A DNA stretch of 64,000 nt from Phoebastria nigripes (taxonomy: Eukaryota > Chordata > Aves > Procellariiformes > Diomedeidae), in NCBI GenBank assembly GCA_035582835.1, contig JAYKAV010002553.1, positions 1,667,980 to 1,731,979 of the forward strand. The letters run 5' to 3'. The notes beneath the pieces are model-generated. The model saw nothing but the letters and a program-made list of their open reading frames with translations. It did no database searches and had not been told where the DNA came from. Of the stretch, positions 39,827 to 64,000 are shown one piece after another (the first letter of the stretch is position 1; each line of letters opens with the position of its first letter). The position numbers and the translations under genes were made by a program.

Positions 39827-42800
39827 CTATACACAAAATATCCATTTATATTGCTTGTATCTTTCATGATGCATTTCAAGTATTACAATATCCTAGTACT
39901 AATAAGAAAATTAATTCGACTTATTTATAAAAATAAGAGGGAATTATTCTAGGATAGACATAAACACACATAAATTCTTGCACCATTAAAAATAAAGCTA
40001 TATGAACGAAGCACAGTCAATAGTGACAAAACAGTACTGTTTTCCAATATTTTGGTGCAAAACATCTACTGCATTCTGTAGAATACACTTAGAGCCCCAC
40101 AAGAAAAGCAAAAGAAGGAATTATGGCAAAATCAGAGCAAAAACAAGGAACATGGAAATTATATAGGAGTCTTTAAAGAGAATTTTGAACATTTTGGAAC
40201 ATAAACTTTGCAACGCTTATTCCAAATACTCCAATAACCCTTGCCAACACTGTTAAGTCTTCTTTCTTTATTAAGAGTGATGTTTATAATTTTGACTCCC
40301 TTTTTCCGTATTACCTGAACGCTTCTTTTACCAACCTGGTAAGCATTAAGGAATGTGTAGAAACAGATGGAAGGCAGGCACTCTGGGCCAAGACGTACAC
40401 GCCTTGCAGCTTCCTTCATATTCATTACTTTATCCAGCTTGTCAGAGTCTTTCAGTTCAGGCAGAGGAATTCTACAAGAAGCACACATTTTTACAAACTA
40501 AAAGCACCTTCCATATTGTTAATCTAAACAAAGAAAGCAAAACCTTTGCATGCAACCCTATACCTCAATATTCAAATAGGAAACAAGAATTAGAAAAAAA
40601 TGAAAGAAGATTAACTGATGAGAAAAGAGCCAGTAGCTTTAAGAATTTCAGACAGGCAGTGGAACAAGATAAATAATTGAGTATGACCTGAAAATATTAG
40701 TGGGTAACTGAGTAAAATATTATCAAGGGAAATCTAGATTGACTTGAAGGGCAAAGACAGAGGGTTATATGCTAAGCTTTCCATTACCTCCCTTAGAAGT
40801 CTTACGGCTAAAGCTGCGTACAGCTGAAATGGCCAAAATGCTAAAAATGTTGTGTGAACAGCAATGCAGATTTGGCATGACAAGACTGGATTTAACAAGA
40901 CTTCTCTACACATCATTCCCTTGGTACCTGTTTTGGGGAGGAGCATTAGGGTCTTGTTTTTTACTTTTTGACCCTACACTATCTTTTTTAGGTTTTTTCT
41001 TCTTTGGCTTCCCTTCCTCATTTTCTCCTTCTTCATCTTCATCATCCAAAGGCACATCAAACTCTGGTTCTTTCAATAAGCCAAAGAAAACCTGCAAGCC
41101 AATAAAACACACATGAGACAAAACAGTAATTGCTGTTCTTACTGAAAACTAATATTTTTAATGGAAACTTTTCAACGTAATAGTCCAAGCAATAGAGCCG
41201 CCCCTCTAAAACTGCTATGTTTAATACTACTGCATACATTACTGGTTGGCCCATAACAAATGTAGTACATGTTCTGCTGTTTTACCCAGCAACTGATCTG
41301 GACAACTGTAAGTTCTCCCACCATTTCTCAGCACTTCCTTAAAGCAGAATCCCTACAGCTTACATAACTTATCTGTATAGTACTGTGGTACTACACTGTC
41401 AAGATCTACACAAACAGCCCTTGCAGTAACAACTGCCAGTAAGTAAGAATTACATCTGTTGTACAAAAGAGGAAGCCAAATAGTCAGATGTCCATTTTAA
41501 AACCACAGAGTAATTAATGAGTTAGTTTAAGTTCAGTTCAGTAAGCTGAATACAAGGTTGTCTCTCAAAGGGCTTCAACAGTTTCTTCTACCAGACAGTG
41601 ACACATCTTGACCTCTCTACTCCTGACAACAACCATTTGTACAGTTCTCTTCCTTCTCTGTCCATGCTGTCTTTTAAGATCTCAAGTGACAATTGTCAGT
41701 CTATACTAAGGTATTGCCCTGAGAAACTAGGAAGGATTGTTCAATTATAAATGTACAACGATCTTTGCCTCCTACCTTTGCTTTATTAGCCTCTCGTTTT
41801 GCCTCCCCAGCCAAGCTTCCAACCATAGCATCTATCTGTTGTTTACTGCGAGGCATTCCATCAAAGATATCAATGTAAAGATGTTCCTGAACAATGTTCC
41901 AGATCTGATTGTTCTGCTTTTCCTGAAGATGCCTCTTCAAGAGTTGGTAAGAGTCACGGGAAATACGCAGCACAAACTTGCTTGTTCGGAAATCCAGCAT
42001 GGTCTCGTTACCTTTCATATGTTCTTTTTTGGTTAAGCTAGATAATACACGCAGGTCATCCTGGTAATAGCACTCCTGATCCCCATGAAATCTATTGAAA
42101 CAATTTAAGATATGATAAAAGATTTATTACAAAAACATCATCTCCTAAGTGCACACTTATTTACACTACTTTAACATGAAACATATATGTAAGGACCTTT
42201 TGGAAGCTAGTGACTACATATGGGATTATTTTTCTGCTGAAATAAATTTCATCCTGGGGAAGATACACCAGTGACTTACTGTATACAGTAAGAGCATTCA
42301 ACAGTTAAAAAACAAGATGAAGAGAACACACAAATGGAACCTCACAGAATTGCATACACCCAAAGGGTTCTCGCCTGAAGTAAATAGTTACACTAACATG
42401 TTTATTTACAGAAATGAAACCCTAATTTGTGGTATCATAAAGTACAGGGCCTTTTTTATTACACAAGACTACTTGGATGTATTTATATCTGATTCATTAT
42501 ATGAATATGCACATTTCAGAGTGTATGTTTCTCACTCTCCACTTGCATTATCTAATAGCTAACATATGCCTAGAGTTTTCCATTTTTACTCAAACCATGT
42601 TATAAAATAGTTGTGGCAGGGAACATTTTAACTATTTACAGAACCATTTTTGCTGACCATATTGGAGGGAGACAAAGTTATCCTTTTGGATTGAAATATT
42701 TCATACTTGGTCTGAATCCAGAAAACAAATTACATTTAATTTTCCTCTCAAGTGATAAAGAAGTGAAACATAGTAAGAGCACAGAAAATTATAAATTAGC

Positions 42801-45800
42801 CATAAATTAATTCCTTTAATCTCATTTGAAGAATTTCAATATACATGCTATGACATTAGCAAATACTTACAGCGTACATTACTTTGGCATCTCAGTGCAA
42901 TTTTCCAGTGCTAAAAAATGACCCCACAATCTTTCCCTAAAGAAGCAGCATCTCTTCATTGATACTTTTGCAGCAAGGAGCCCATCAGCTCACCATAAAG
43001 ATGGTTCAAAATCTGCCCATGGACAGTTCAAAAGCATGTAGTTTGCACATCTTTCTAACATAGGAGATTGGAAAAGGATTTAAGAACAGTTACTGTAATC
43101 CATGGCACCATTACTTCAGATTCCAAATCTCTTCAACATTAGAGAAGAAAACTAATACATACACATACATATATAAAAACCTATGCTACTATAGCTTACA
43201 GATTTAATCAAAGTAGCAAACACAAAATAATGCAAATGCACAAACGAAAATAAATTACCTTTCAAAAAAAGACTTTGCTTCACTCTCATGCTGATTGTAG
43301 ACCAATTCCAAGTACATGTGCACGAAAAGAGGATAAAACAGCTGAGACAATTCCGCTCGATGACAGTCCAGGGAACACTCAATGAAGTGTTTTAATCCAC
43401 TGTAGTATTCCTCGTACAGTGTCGGGTCCCCCTGTTGATTGTAGGCAGACAATACTGCGCTCACATCTGGCTGATCTTCCACAACAACGCCTCCTCCAAC
43501 TGCAAAAGCATTAGATATAACAAGAGCTTGTAAGACAGCCTGAAAGAGCTAGCAAATATGCAGTGGCTAACAACTCCACCGGTAAGGTGAGGCGCTCTGA
43601 GCAAAACATGATGCTAAGTCTTGTGCTTGTTCAGCACCAAGTTTAAACAATACAAGTGAGAGGATGGTAGCACATTACATTATCTCCTAGCACCTTCAGC
43701 CATTTTTAGCGCTTTCCCTGCCAACAGTTGCCTATAAGGTATGTAACATAGTGCCTAATTCAGCTAGGATTGTAAGTGTAAAGGAAGAAGCCACTAACAT
43801 CACCAAAATAAGTTATCTTTACTGCTAAGGCTAGAAACTGTCAAATGAGGCACGGAATCTTTCAACGCCTGTAAGATATACCCACTATAATTATTTTGCT
43901 TCCGGTAAACAAGCAAATTAAGTTCANCAAATGAACAATTCACCAAGACCACTACACAACCATTACAGGGCAGTGACTTTTTGTCACTTCCTAACATTCT
44001 GAGAGCTCTGTTCTCCATAGCAGTCATTAAACATTTTCATTGTTTTGTCTTCTACGTAAAAACAATTGTATGAGGTGATTCGAGACAGCCAGCATGGCTT
44101 CACTAAGGGCAAGTCCTGCCTGACCAACCTAGTGGCCTTCTACAATGGAGTGACTACATCAGTGGACATGGGAAGGGCTACAAACGTCATCTATCTGGAT
44201 CTCTGTAAGGCCTTTGACATGGTCCCACACAACATGTTCTCTCTAAACTGGAGAGGTATGGATTTGATGGGTGGACTGTCCGGTGGGTGAGGAATTGGTT
44301 AGACGATCGCATCCAGAGGGTAGTGGTCAACGGCTCAATGTCCAGATGGAGATCGGTGACGAGTGGTGTCCCACAGGGGTCTGTGCTGGGACCAGTACTG
44401 TTTAATATCTTCATCAATGACATAGACGGTGGGATCGAGTGCACCCTCAGCAAGTTTGCAGATGACACCAAGCTGAGCGGTGCGGTCAACATGCCTGAGG
44501 GACAGGATGCCATCCAGAGGGACCTGGACAAGCTCGAGAAGTGGGCCCATGTGAACCTCATGAGGTTCAACAAGGCCAAGGGCAAGGTCCTGCACCTGGG
44601 TCGGGGCAACCCCCGGTATTAATACAGGCTGGGCGATGAAGGGATTGAGAGCAGCCCTGCCAAGAAGGACTTGGGGGTAATGCTGGATGAAAAGCTGGAC
44701 ATGAGCCAGCAATATGTGCTCACAGCCCAAAAAGCCAACTGTATCCTGGGCTGCATCAAAAGAAGCATGGCCAGCAGGGCGAGGGAGGTGATTCTGTCCC
44801 TCTACTCTGCTCTGGTGAGACCCCACCTGCAGTACTGCGTCTAGCTCTGGAGCCCTCAGCATAAGAAAGACACGGACCTGTTGGAGCTGGTCCAGAGGAG
44901 GGCCACGAAAATGATCAGGGGGATGGAATGCCTCATCTGTGAAGAAAGGCTGAGAGAGTTGGCGTTGTTCAGCCTGGAGAAGAGAAGGCTTTGGGGAGAC
45001 CTTATTGCAGCCTATCAGTACTTCAAGGGGGCTTATAAGAAAGATGGGGACAGACTTTTTAGCAGGGCCTGTTGCGACAGGACATGGGGGAATGGTTTTA
45101 AACTAAAAGAGTGTAGATTTAGACCAGATATACGGAAGAAATTTTTTACGCTGAGGGTGGTGAAACACTGGAGCAGGTTGCCCAGAGAGGTGGTAGGTGC
45201 CCCATCCCTGGAAACATTCAAGGTCAGGTTGGACAGGGCTCTGAGCAACCTGATCGAGTTGAAGATGTCCTTGCCCTGGACAACCCTGGCAGGGGGGCTG
45301 GACTAGATGACCTTTAAAGGTCCCTTCCAATCCAAACTATTCTATACCAGGAACAAGCTGACCTTATACTATACGTTTGTTATAGAACAAACAGATTGAT
45401 TGTTTATTGTAAACAAAAAGGTGTTGTAAACAGAACACCTCAATTAAAAATACTTAGACTCCAATTATCCAAAGGATATCTCGAGTACCCAGCAACTTGA
45501 TCCAGAAATCTCCTCTATGAGTATCCTACGGCTCTTGCTTCAAAATGCAGCCTGTACATCAGGCCTCCATTCTCATCCCTGCAGTCACATCTTGGACCAT
45601 CACCTCTAACTACAAAGGAAACCTTCAGCCTCCTGCTACGCTGTTAGTCGAGATGGGACACAAAGACAAGGGGAAACACCTCTCACATTGACAATGCTCC
45701 CTGCAAATATGACAGATACCCTATCCTTGGTCGCTTGCTCCAGGGAGGGCATCCCCAGGAGATCCCGATCTCTTCCCAAGTTGTATAAGGGAATGACACA

Positions 45801-46543
45801 CTCAGGGGTCCCCCCGCCAGAAGGCCGGGATAGACTCTTGCCTCGCCCCCCAGCGAGGGCCACCCCAAGGGTGGCACGACCTGACACCGACCCTTGTGCC
45901 CCAGCATCACGGAGAGCCCCCGAGGCTGCGGGAGGCACAGGCCCCACCCAGTCCCCAGGGGTCCCGTCGGGAAGGGGCGGCCTCCCGCCCCGGGCAGCGA
46001 CCCCGCAGCCCCCGCGCGGGCCCCACCTTTCCCCGGCGGCACGGCGGCGACCGCCGCCACCCCGGGGCTGGAAGAGGCGACAGTGGCGGCGCTGCCTCCT
46101 ATCGCGATGGCGGCAGCGGCGGTGACCCGGCTGAGCAGCGCCTCGCCGCCGGCGGAGTCCGCATCGCCGCCCGGGGCTCCCAGAAGTCCGGCGCCGGCGG
46201 GGCTGAGGGCAGCAGCGCCGAGGTCGTCGCCGAGCAGGCGGGCTTCGCGGCGCAGGATCTCCTCGGACTCGCGGAGGTTGCTGCGCCGCAGGAACTGCAG
46301 CACGGCCACGAGCGTCTGCCGGTCCAGCGCCGCCGGGGAGGCGGCCGGGCCCGGTGCCGCAGGCTTAGGGGGCGCCGCCTCCCCACCGCTCCCCGCCGCC
46401 TCCCCCTCCGCCGCCGCGGCCGGGGGAGCGGCGGGAGCGGCGGCGGCGGCTGGAGGAGCAGCAGGGGGCTGCGGCGGCGTCCCCGCCTCAGGGTCCGGCT
46501 TTACCGCCGCCACCTCCGCCGGCTCCTCAGGTAGTGCCGCCAT
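34829..46543 (-). CDS. TAF5: TFIID subunit TAF5
   Basis: TAF5 is a core scaffold of TFIID, the general factor that recognises RNA polymerase II promoters. Coding exons in transcript order: 46543-46027, 43499-43259, 42091-41776, 41091-40928, 40471-40336, 39826-39706, 38712-38583, 37478-37314, 36876-36699, 36550-36373, 35046-34829. All phases agree: 2364 nt, 787 residues (human 800). Residues 1-72 are Ala/Pro-rich, and a LisH motif starts at about 73 ([20 protein letters not shown]). The NTD2 alpha-helical dimer/scaffold domain lies at about 178-340 ([17 protein letters not shown]). A Glu/Asp then Lys-rich linker is at about 370-410, and a WD40 propeller at about 460-770. The ATG fits the family start (MAALPEE; human MAALAEE) and overlaps a YY1-like site. 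The gene is divergent from PCGF6. Confidence 0.97.
37748..37796. repeat. A-rich (AAAAAC)n low-complexity tract
   Basis: An A-rich simple repeat with interspersed C and one N, in a TAF5 intron. Confidence 0.7.
37873..37893. repeat. Poly(A) tract in TAF5 intron
   Basis: About 20 consecutive A on the plus strand lie in the intron upstream of exon 37478-37314. No element boundary is visible. Confidence 0.75.
44071..45346 (+). mobile_element. CR1 LINE, longest copy, RT domain and 3'UTR
   Basis: The copy is inserted in TAF5 intron 1, antisense to TAF5. The reverse transcriptase core is readable: [48 protein letters not shown], then the catalytic-type FADD box, then the C-terminal region ([30 protein letters not shown]). 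The frame is broken by a shift near 44240-44290, a TAA after NPRY (near 44620) and a TAG after YCV (near 44842). The 3' end has a single ATTCTAT remnant instead of an array. Endonuclease and ORF1 are absent (5' truncation). It is non-functional but little diverged from the copy at 2.5 kb. Confidence 0.95.
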
Positions 46544-47232
46544 CTTGCATCGCCCCCCATTCGCCGGCAGCGGGCGGCCGCCGCCAGGCGCGGACGCTCT
46601 TGCGACAGTCAGGGCAAAGGACGGGTACTGCTGCCGCTGCCTCCCTAGGCACTCACGGCTTCATTTTGCGACGCTGCCAGGAGCGCTTTATGGCAGCGGG
46701 AGTGGCACGAATCTGGAGGAGCGGTTGTGGGTGAGGCGACTGCTGCAGCGTGAGTGTCCTGGCGCTAAATCAGTGTAATTTTGGGTAGTGACTGTGCGGA
46801 TATGAATCACGGAGCTCAGCAGTGCTCGCGGTGTGCGTATGCGAGAAACCTCGTTCAGAAATGGATTGCTTTGGTGTTAATAAGCCACTACTGGTGCCCT
46901 CCTTGGAGTCGACCGACGATGGCCTTGGGACTGTGCGCCCTTACAGGCCTTGCTCCGAATTAAATTAATTACGGCTGGGTCACTTGGTTTTCCAGGTATT
47001 TCTAATATTGCTTCTTTTATTCGTGTTTGGTAAATACAGATTCGTTGATATTACAGAATTAAAACCTTTTTTTGAATGAAACTGGTATCTCGTGATTGAC
47101 GCGCTTTCGTGATAAACGTTTGCCTGTGCTTCATTAGCGAGTCACTTAATTCTTAGCTGGAGGAGCGACGAGTGTAAAAAAACTAAGAAAAACAAGCTGT
47201 AGGCTATAGAAATTACTAGCGGTCGAGTCTCA

Positions 47233-47242
47233 GCGCATGCGC
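47233..47242. promoter_or_regulatory. NRF1-like site
   Basis: GCGCATGCGC is a perfect palindromic core of the NRF1 consensus (YGCGCAYGCGCR, first position A instead of Y). It lies about 170 bases upstream of the PCGF6 ATG. Confidence 0.65.
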
Positions 47243-47268
47243 AATGGCGCGGCCCCGCGTCCGCTAAA

Positions 47269-47287
47269 ACCACAATTCCCAGCGTGC
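47269..47287 (+). promoter_or_regulatory. ZNF143-like site
   Basis: ACCACAATTCCCAGCGTGC is close to the known ACTACAANTCCCAGNANGC promoter motif bound by ZNF143. A second, weaker relative (GGACTACCGCTCCCGCC) follows at about 47333-47349. Confidence 0.6.
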
Positions 47288-47414
47288 CCCGCGCCGTTAC
47301 GCGCGCGCGCGCCCTAGGAGGGCTGCCCTGGCGGACTACCGCTCCCGCCGCCCCCCGCGGGCGGCCAGCAGACGGGCCCGCGTTTGCCCCGGTCCCCGCC
47401 CCCCACCCCGAGTC

Positions 47415-60153
<12,739 letters not shown>

Positions 60154-63100
60154 GTATGCCACTTGTAGTGGCACTTACAAGTTCACTGCAATCAATGTAA
60201 TGCCTGTGCTTCAGACAGAACATTTCCATTGTTCGTTAGAGTCTAGAAGTAATGTTAGGTTTTTTTAATGCAGTAAGGATTAAAAAATGAAACGCGTGAA
60301 ATGTTGTGATCCACGAGGAACAACTCTCCCAACTCATTTGCAACATGTTTAATTTTCATTATAAAACTCTATTATTTGTATAGACTTTCTAAANTGCCAT
60401 GTAAGATTTCAGCAGATGAAATTCAAAACCAAAAGATACTGCTGTTTCAAAGATAAAACTGAGTGTATAGACAGCAAAGTGTTGAGTGTGGGAGGATATG
60501 AAGGCAGAGATCGGTAGGAGCTGAATAACAGTAAAATTTAACTGAATGTTGAAGAAGCAAACAAGGGCTAAGAAAGAATGATACTGTGGATGGATGTGTT
60601 GAAGTGAAAGGTATGAATGCAAATGTAGGCACATGCCTCCAAATAAGAATTCAAAGGAGCAGAATATGGTACAAAAGAATTTAACTTCATATTTCTCAAT
60701 CATTTTGATAGGAATTGCATGTCAAAACCAGTTTTTAATTCTTCAGTATATTTCAGCAACCATTCAGTTGAGAAGGTGCAGGAGTTCTGTAATGTGTAAA
60801 TGATTCTTAAAGCTGTCAATTATTGGTAAATCAAGCTGATACTGATGTGAATAGGCAAATGATGGAAGTCCTGGCTTTGGAGTTAAGACTGTGTTTTCAT
60901 ACAGCAGTAACTGTCTGAGATAATACAGCATGACTGTGTGCCTCATTACTGAGTATTTATTCATGCTGCTTACCATTTCAGTGGTGACAAAGCAAATCAG
61001 ATATAAATTATTCATCATTCTGAGGAAGCAGTCTATTCTGATTTGCTGGTTTCCTCTCAGTGAGAGTCTCTGTAACTTTCAGGTCGTGGTGACTTGGTAT
61101 TCTGAACAAATAAAAGTATCCTCAGAATGAGACTAGAGAAACTTCTTGCATTAATTGAGTTGTTTATTTGAGGGGAAGGAATTGTTTTGTTTGTTTGGGT
61201 TTTCTTAAGTAATATGTCAGAATCTCAATTTTCAGGAACACTGAGCATCCGTAATGGAATCTGCAGTTACCCATCTTTCAAAATCAAGCTAGGCCTGTGT
61301 GTTGGATGTCTTTCAGATTTCGCAATCTTGAGATCATCGAATAGAGAAAGCTTGAGAATTTTTCCCCCATTAGTTACTTTCTGCTTGGACTTCACCAGAC
61401 AGGATATGATCCACTGTTACTGGGTAAATGTTACTATGTCTCAAAAGCTGATGATTTCCTAGACTTCCTTTCTCAAGATGTTGCTTGATGCTGACCCAGT
61501 CACTTTTACCTCTGCTAGTATCCAGTTTGCCGTTCTGAAGTAAGGCACAATCACTGGCTAGTTCTAATCTCTTGGTCTCTTCTGTGCAAGCCCTGCCTGT
61601 CTGGAGGAAGTGTTAATTCTGCTTTCTTCTACAGTCAGATCCTTTGGCTGCTTTTTTTTCTTCTCTTAACTGATCTGCTCCCTTTTTTTTTTTTTTTTTT
61701 TTNNTTNNNNGAGTATGTTTTTTTGNTNACTANANACCTGTAGTCGATTTTCATGCAACAAATCATGACTGATTTCTTGAAGATACTCAGGCTTATTTTT
61801 AAAAGATGAGGGAAGCAGGAAGTATTTTTCCTATCCTGATTGATCATTTCTTTGTCATATGGGGACTTAAGATTAAAGGAGCGTATGTACTGAGCTGTCA
61901 CCTTCTCATTGTAGTATGCAGAACTGAAGCTGATGGTTTGTTGGTAAACATGCAGAAAGTGAAAGAGGTGTCAGGTATGTCATTGGAAGATTAATAAGCC
62001 TAATGAATCATATCTTACTCCAACTTCCCAGGATGGCTAATAAAACAGAAACTGTAAAACAAAATTAGGGAGAACCTGAATATAAATTAGCACAGGCAGA
62101 AGAATTTAGGGAAATAGGTTGTAAACCATATGTGCAAAGAATATAAATGTAGAGGGTGCTTGGCTGCTTTTTTAGTTTGCTGTAGAAATTTGGAAGAGAG
62201 TTGAGGACTGCAGTGGTTCATTTTCTGTAGGCTTCCCCAAAGTATGTTAAAGAAGAAATAGATACTAACTTAGGAAATTTTCTTTTTAATATTACTTCTT
62301 TGGTCTTGATTTCTAACTCTTTCCAGTTCTTCATTACCTAAAATAATCAATTTTTATATAAGATGTCATGAGTTTGATGCACTCAACTTGGGACTAGAGT
62401 CTAAGAACTAGATTCCCTTGGGAAGTTAGGAAATTTCTTTCCAAAACACACGTTTCAGGCACTATTGAGCTAAAATGCACTGCATTCACAGTATATTTCC
62501 CCACATTTATCTACAGAAAACTTACTGCCACAGTGTATAATTGTGCCTTACCTGGGACTTGAAAAGATTTGACTGTAAGGAGGGAACAGTCTTTCCTCCT
62601 TTCTCTCCTCAGTATATCAATTGCATCCTTGGTTTCATTGTTGAAATTTCCAGTAAGAACGTTAGGTGTGCTTATTTTGTGAATGCAGTCAGTTCCTACT
62701 GAATATCAGCTTAGTTTGACAGTCTGCAAAAGTATTATTTGAGTATGTTTTACTTGTTCCCTGTTAGAGCTGATTCAGTGACCAAGTGATAGAAAGTATG
62801 TTACCCATTCTCCTCAACTACTGACTGTACTTGGACCTCTTTGACTTAATTTGTTCATGTGGAATATTAGCTAATATTTGCCCTTCTTCGTTGGCCTACA
62901 CAAGTGGGTTGGATTGAGGTTAATGAAAATGTGAAATAAGCCATCTGATTCATGTGTGACAGTATATATAAAAGTCTAAAAAGCGGTTTTGAAGCCACTG
63001 CCTTTGTTCTTTTTTCCTAGTCTGAGGCCTCAAATTATTTTCAGACTTCTGTATTTGAGTTTGCAAATGGATTATGATTCAAATTTCCTAGTTTATCTGA

Positions 63101-64000
63101 AAGGTTAAGGCTTCATTTGTTTTTATCTACCACTTGAGCTGATGGACTGTAGTTTACTCTTTCTGGTGCTTTGTTTTGATCTCTAGGCTTTGGGCAACGA
63201 TTAATTTTCTGTATGTGTTTATATCTATTTCTAATTACAAGGTCTCTCTTGAATATTCTTGCTGGAATTTATTGGGGGAGGTTGTGAAAATAATTTTTGA
63301 GCAACTGTAATTGCTGGTAATAGCTAAGTAGCTATCATTTAATTTGAGCTAAATACAGATTATGGTGTTTGGAATCCATTAGGTAGTTGGCTTCGACATC
63401 TGATGCACGTCTGTATAGTTTGTGTTCTGCTGAAGAGTGGGGAGACAATGAGAAGTTTTCTTTAAAGTGTAATTTCCTTTGAGGTCATCCTGCAGCAGCA
63501 TTATCCCTTCTTGCCATTCATTCTGTAAGGACGAGAGAGACTGCTGAAAGACTTGTGGCTCGGCTGGTCTGAATGCATTAATGTAGCTTATGGAATAGAA
63601 ATGTTCCATAATCAGATGTGCGTTCCTGAAAGTATGTGTAAACTGCAGCCTGGGGAAAGATTAGAAGAAAGTCTGTGCTCATATAGTGTAGTTGTTGATG
63701 CAGTTTCTTTATGCCAGTCTTAGACCCTGGCGTAGAAGTATCTGGTACCTTTGAAAAGTAAATAGCAGCTAGAGGAAATGGAAAGCTTTGCCAGCTTTTT
63801 TTAATAACTAGCCCAAATACTCACGTCAATCTCTAAAACTTTGTGTTTTCCTTGTCCTTCCCTGGATAGTATGGGTTGGCTTAGAAACTATTGATTGAGG
63901 TCTACTGCTTTCTGGGCCAAATTCACCCTTGGGATGAATCTTATGTGGGATGTCCCTTACATGAAAGTTTTCTATTTTTATCTCTGTCTTATTTGGTGAG
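60154..64000 (+). other. PCGF6: PCGF6 intron 8 (runs past the window)
   Basis: No PCGF6 exon was found after 60153. The region is AT-rich, with a T19 run followed by Ns near 61684-61735 and an antisense ORF at 63379-63609 described under findings. Confidence 0.6.
61684..61735. repeat. Poly(T) tract with unresolved bases
   Basis: T19 is followed by a mix of N and T and several more single Ns. This looks like base-call failure after a homopolymer. Confidence 0.85.

Noticed and set aside
44335..44862. 175-residue minus-strand ORF in TAF5 intron 1
   Set aside because: It is the antisense frame of the CR1 copy. The same antisense frame appears in the other CR1 copies.
45894..46778. 294-residue plus-strand ORF over TAF5 exon 1, plus a 212-residue one
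   Set aside because: They are mirror frames of the GC-rich Ala/Pro-coding TAF5 exon and promoter. The minus frame matches the TAF5 family start and LisH motif, and the plus frames match nothing.
60154..64000. Possible final PCGF6 exon in the window
   Set aside because: I searched by eye for codons fitting the family continuation VDIICGDHLLEQ after every plausible acceptor and found none, so it must lie beyond 64000.

Overview
The window is vertebrate nuclear DNA, most likely from a bird. It has widely spaced short exons with GT-AG introns, CpG-island promoters, and several CR1 LINE (chicken repeat 1) copies ending in the typical ATTCTATG-type 3' repeats. No bacterial, viral or plasmid genes were seen. 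The species cannot be read from the sequence; another sauropsid is not fully excluded.

Four protein genes were recognised by comparing translated exons with the human families from memory. In window order they are PDCD11/RRP5 (minus, coding 27676 down to 697, about 36 exons, complete), ATP5MK/USMG5/DAPIT (plus, coding 30814-31085, complete), TAF5 (minus, coding 46543 down to 34829, 11 coding exons, complete) and PCGF6 (plus, from 47415, eight coding exons present, the last exons beyond the right edge). The order and orientation match human 10q24.33. PDCD11 and ATP5MK are head to head at a CpG island near 28.4-29.2 kb, ATP5MK and TAF5 are tail to tail near 32-33 kb, and TAF5 and PCGF6 are head to head at a second CpG-rich segment near 46-48 kb. 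Exon phases were followed across every junction. The spliced reading frames close at 1838 codons (PDCD11), 59 (ATP5MK) and 787 (TAF5), plus 279 codons so far for PCGF6.

All four are housekeeping or chromatin genes. PDCD11 is a nucleolar pre-rRNA processing factor, ATP5MK is a small ATP synthase subunit, TAF5 is a scaffold of TFIID, and PCGF6 is the defining RING subunit of the PRC1.6 Polycomb complex. They do not form one pathway. What they share is CpG-island divergent promoters with YY1-like and (at TAF5/PCGF6) NRF1- and ZNF143-like sites.

The rest is introns, flanks and repeats: three long CR1 copies of one subfamily (2.5, 10.8 and 44.1 kb), two old CR1 tails (1 bp and 29.7 kb), homopolymer tracts, one 350-base N gap inside a CR1, and scattered single Ns. 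The most notable point is a PDCD11 intron (18049-18614) with the hallmarks of a minor-spliceosome U12-type intron. Two antisense ORFs in PCGF6 introns look coding-like but are unexplained. I did not find a new multi-gene system.
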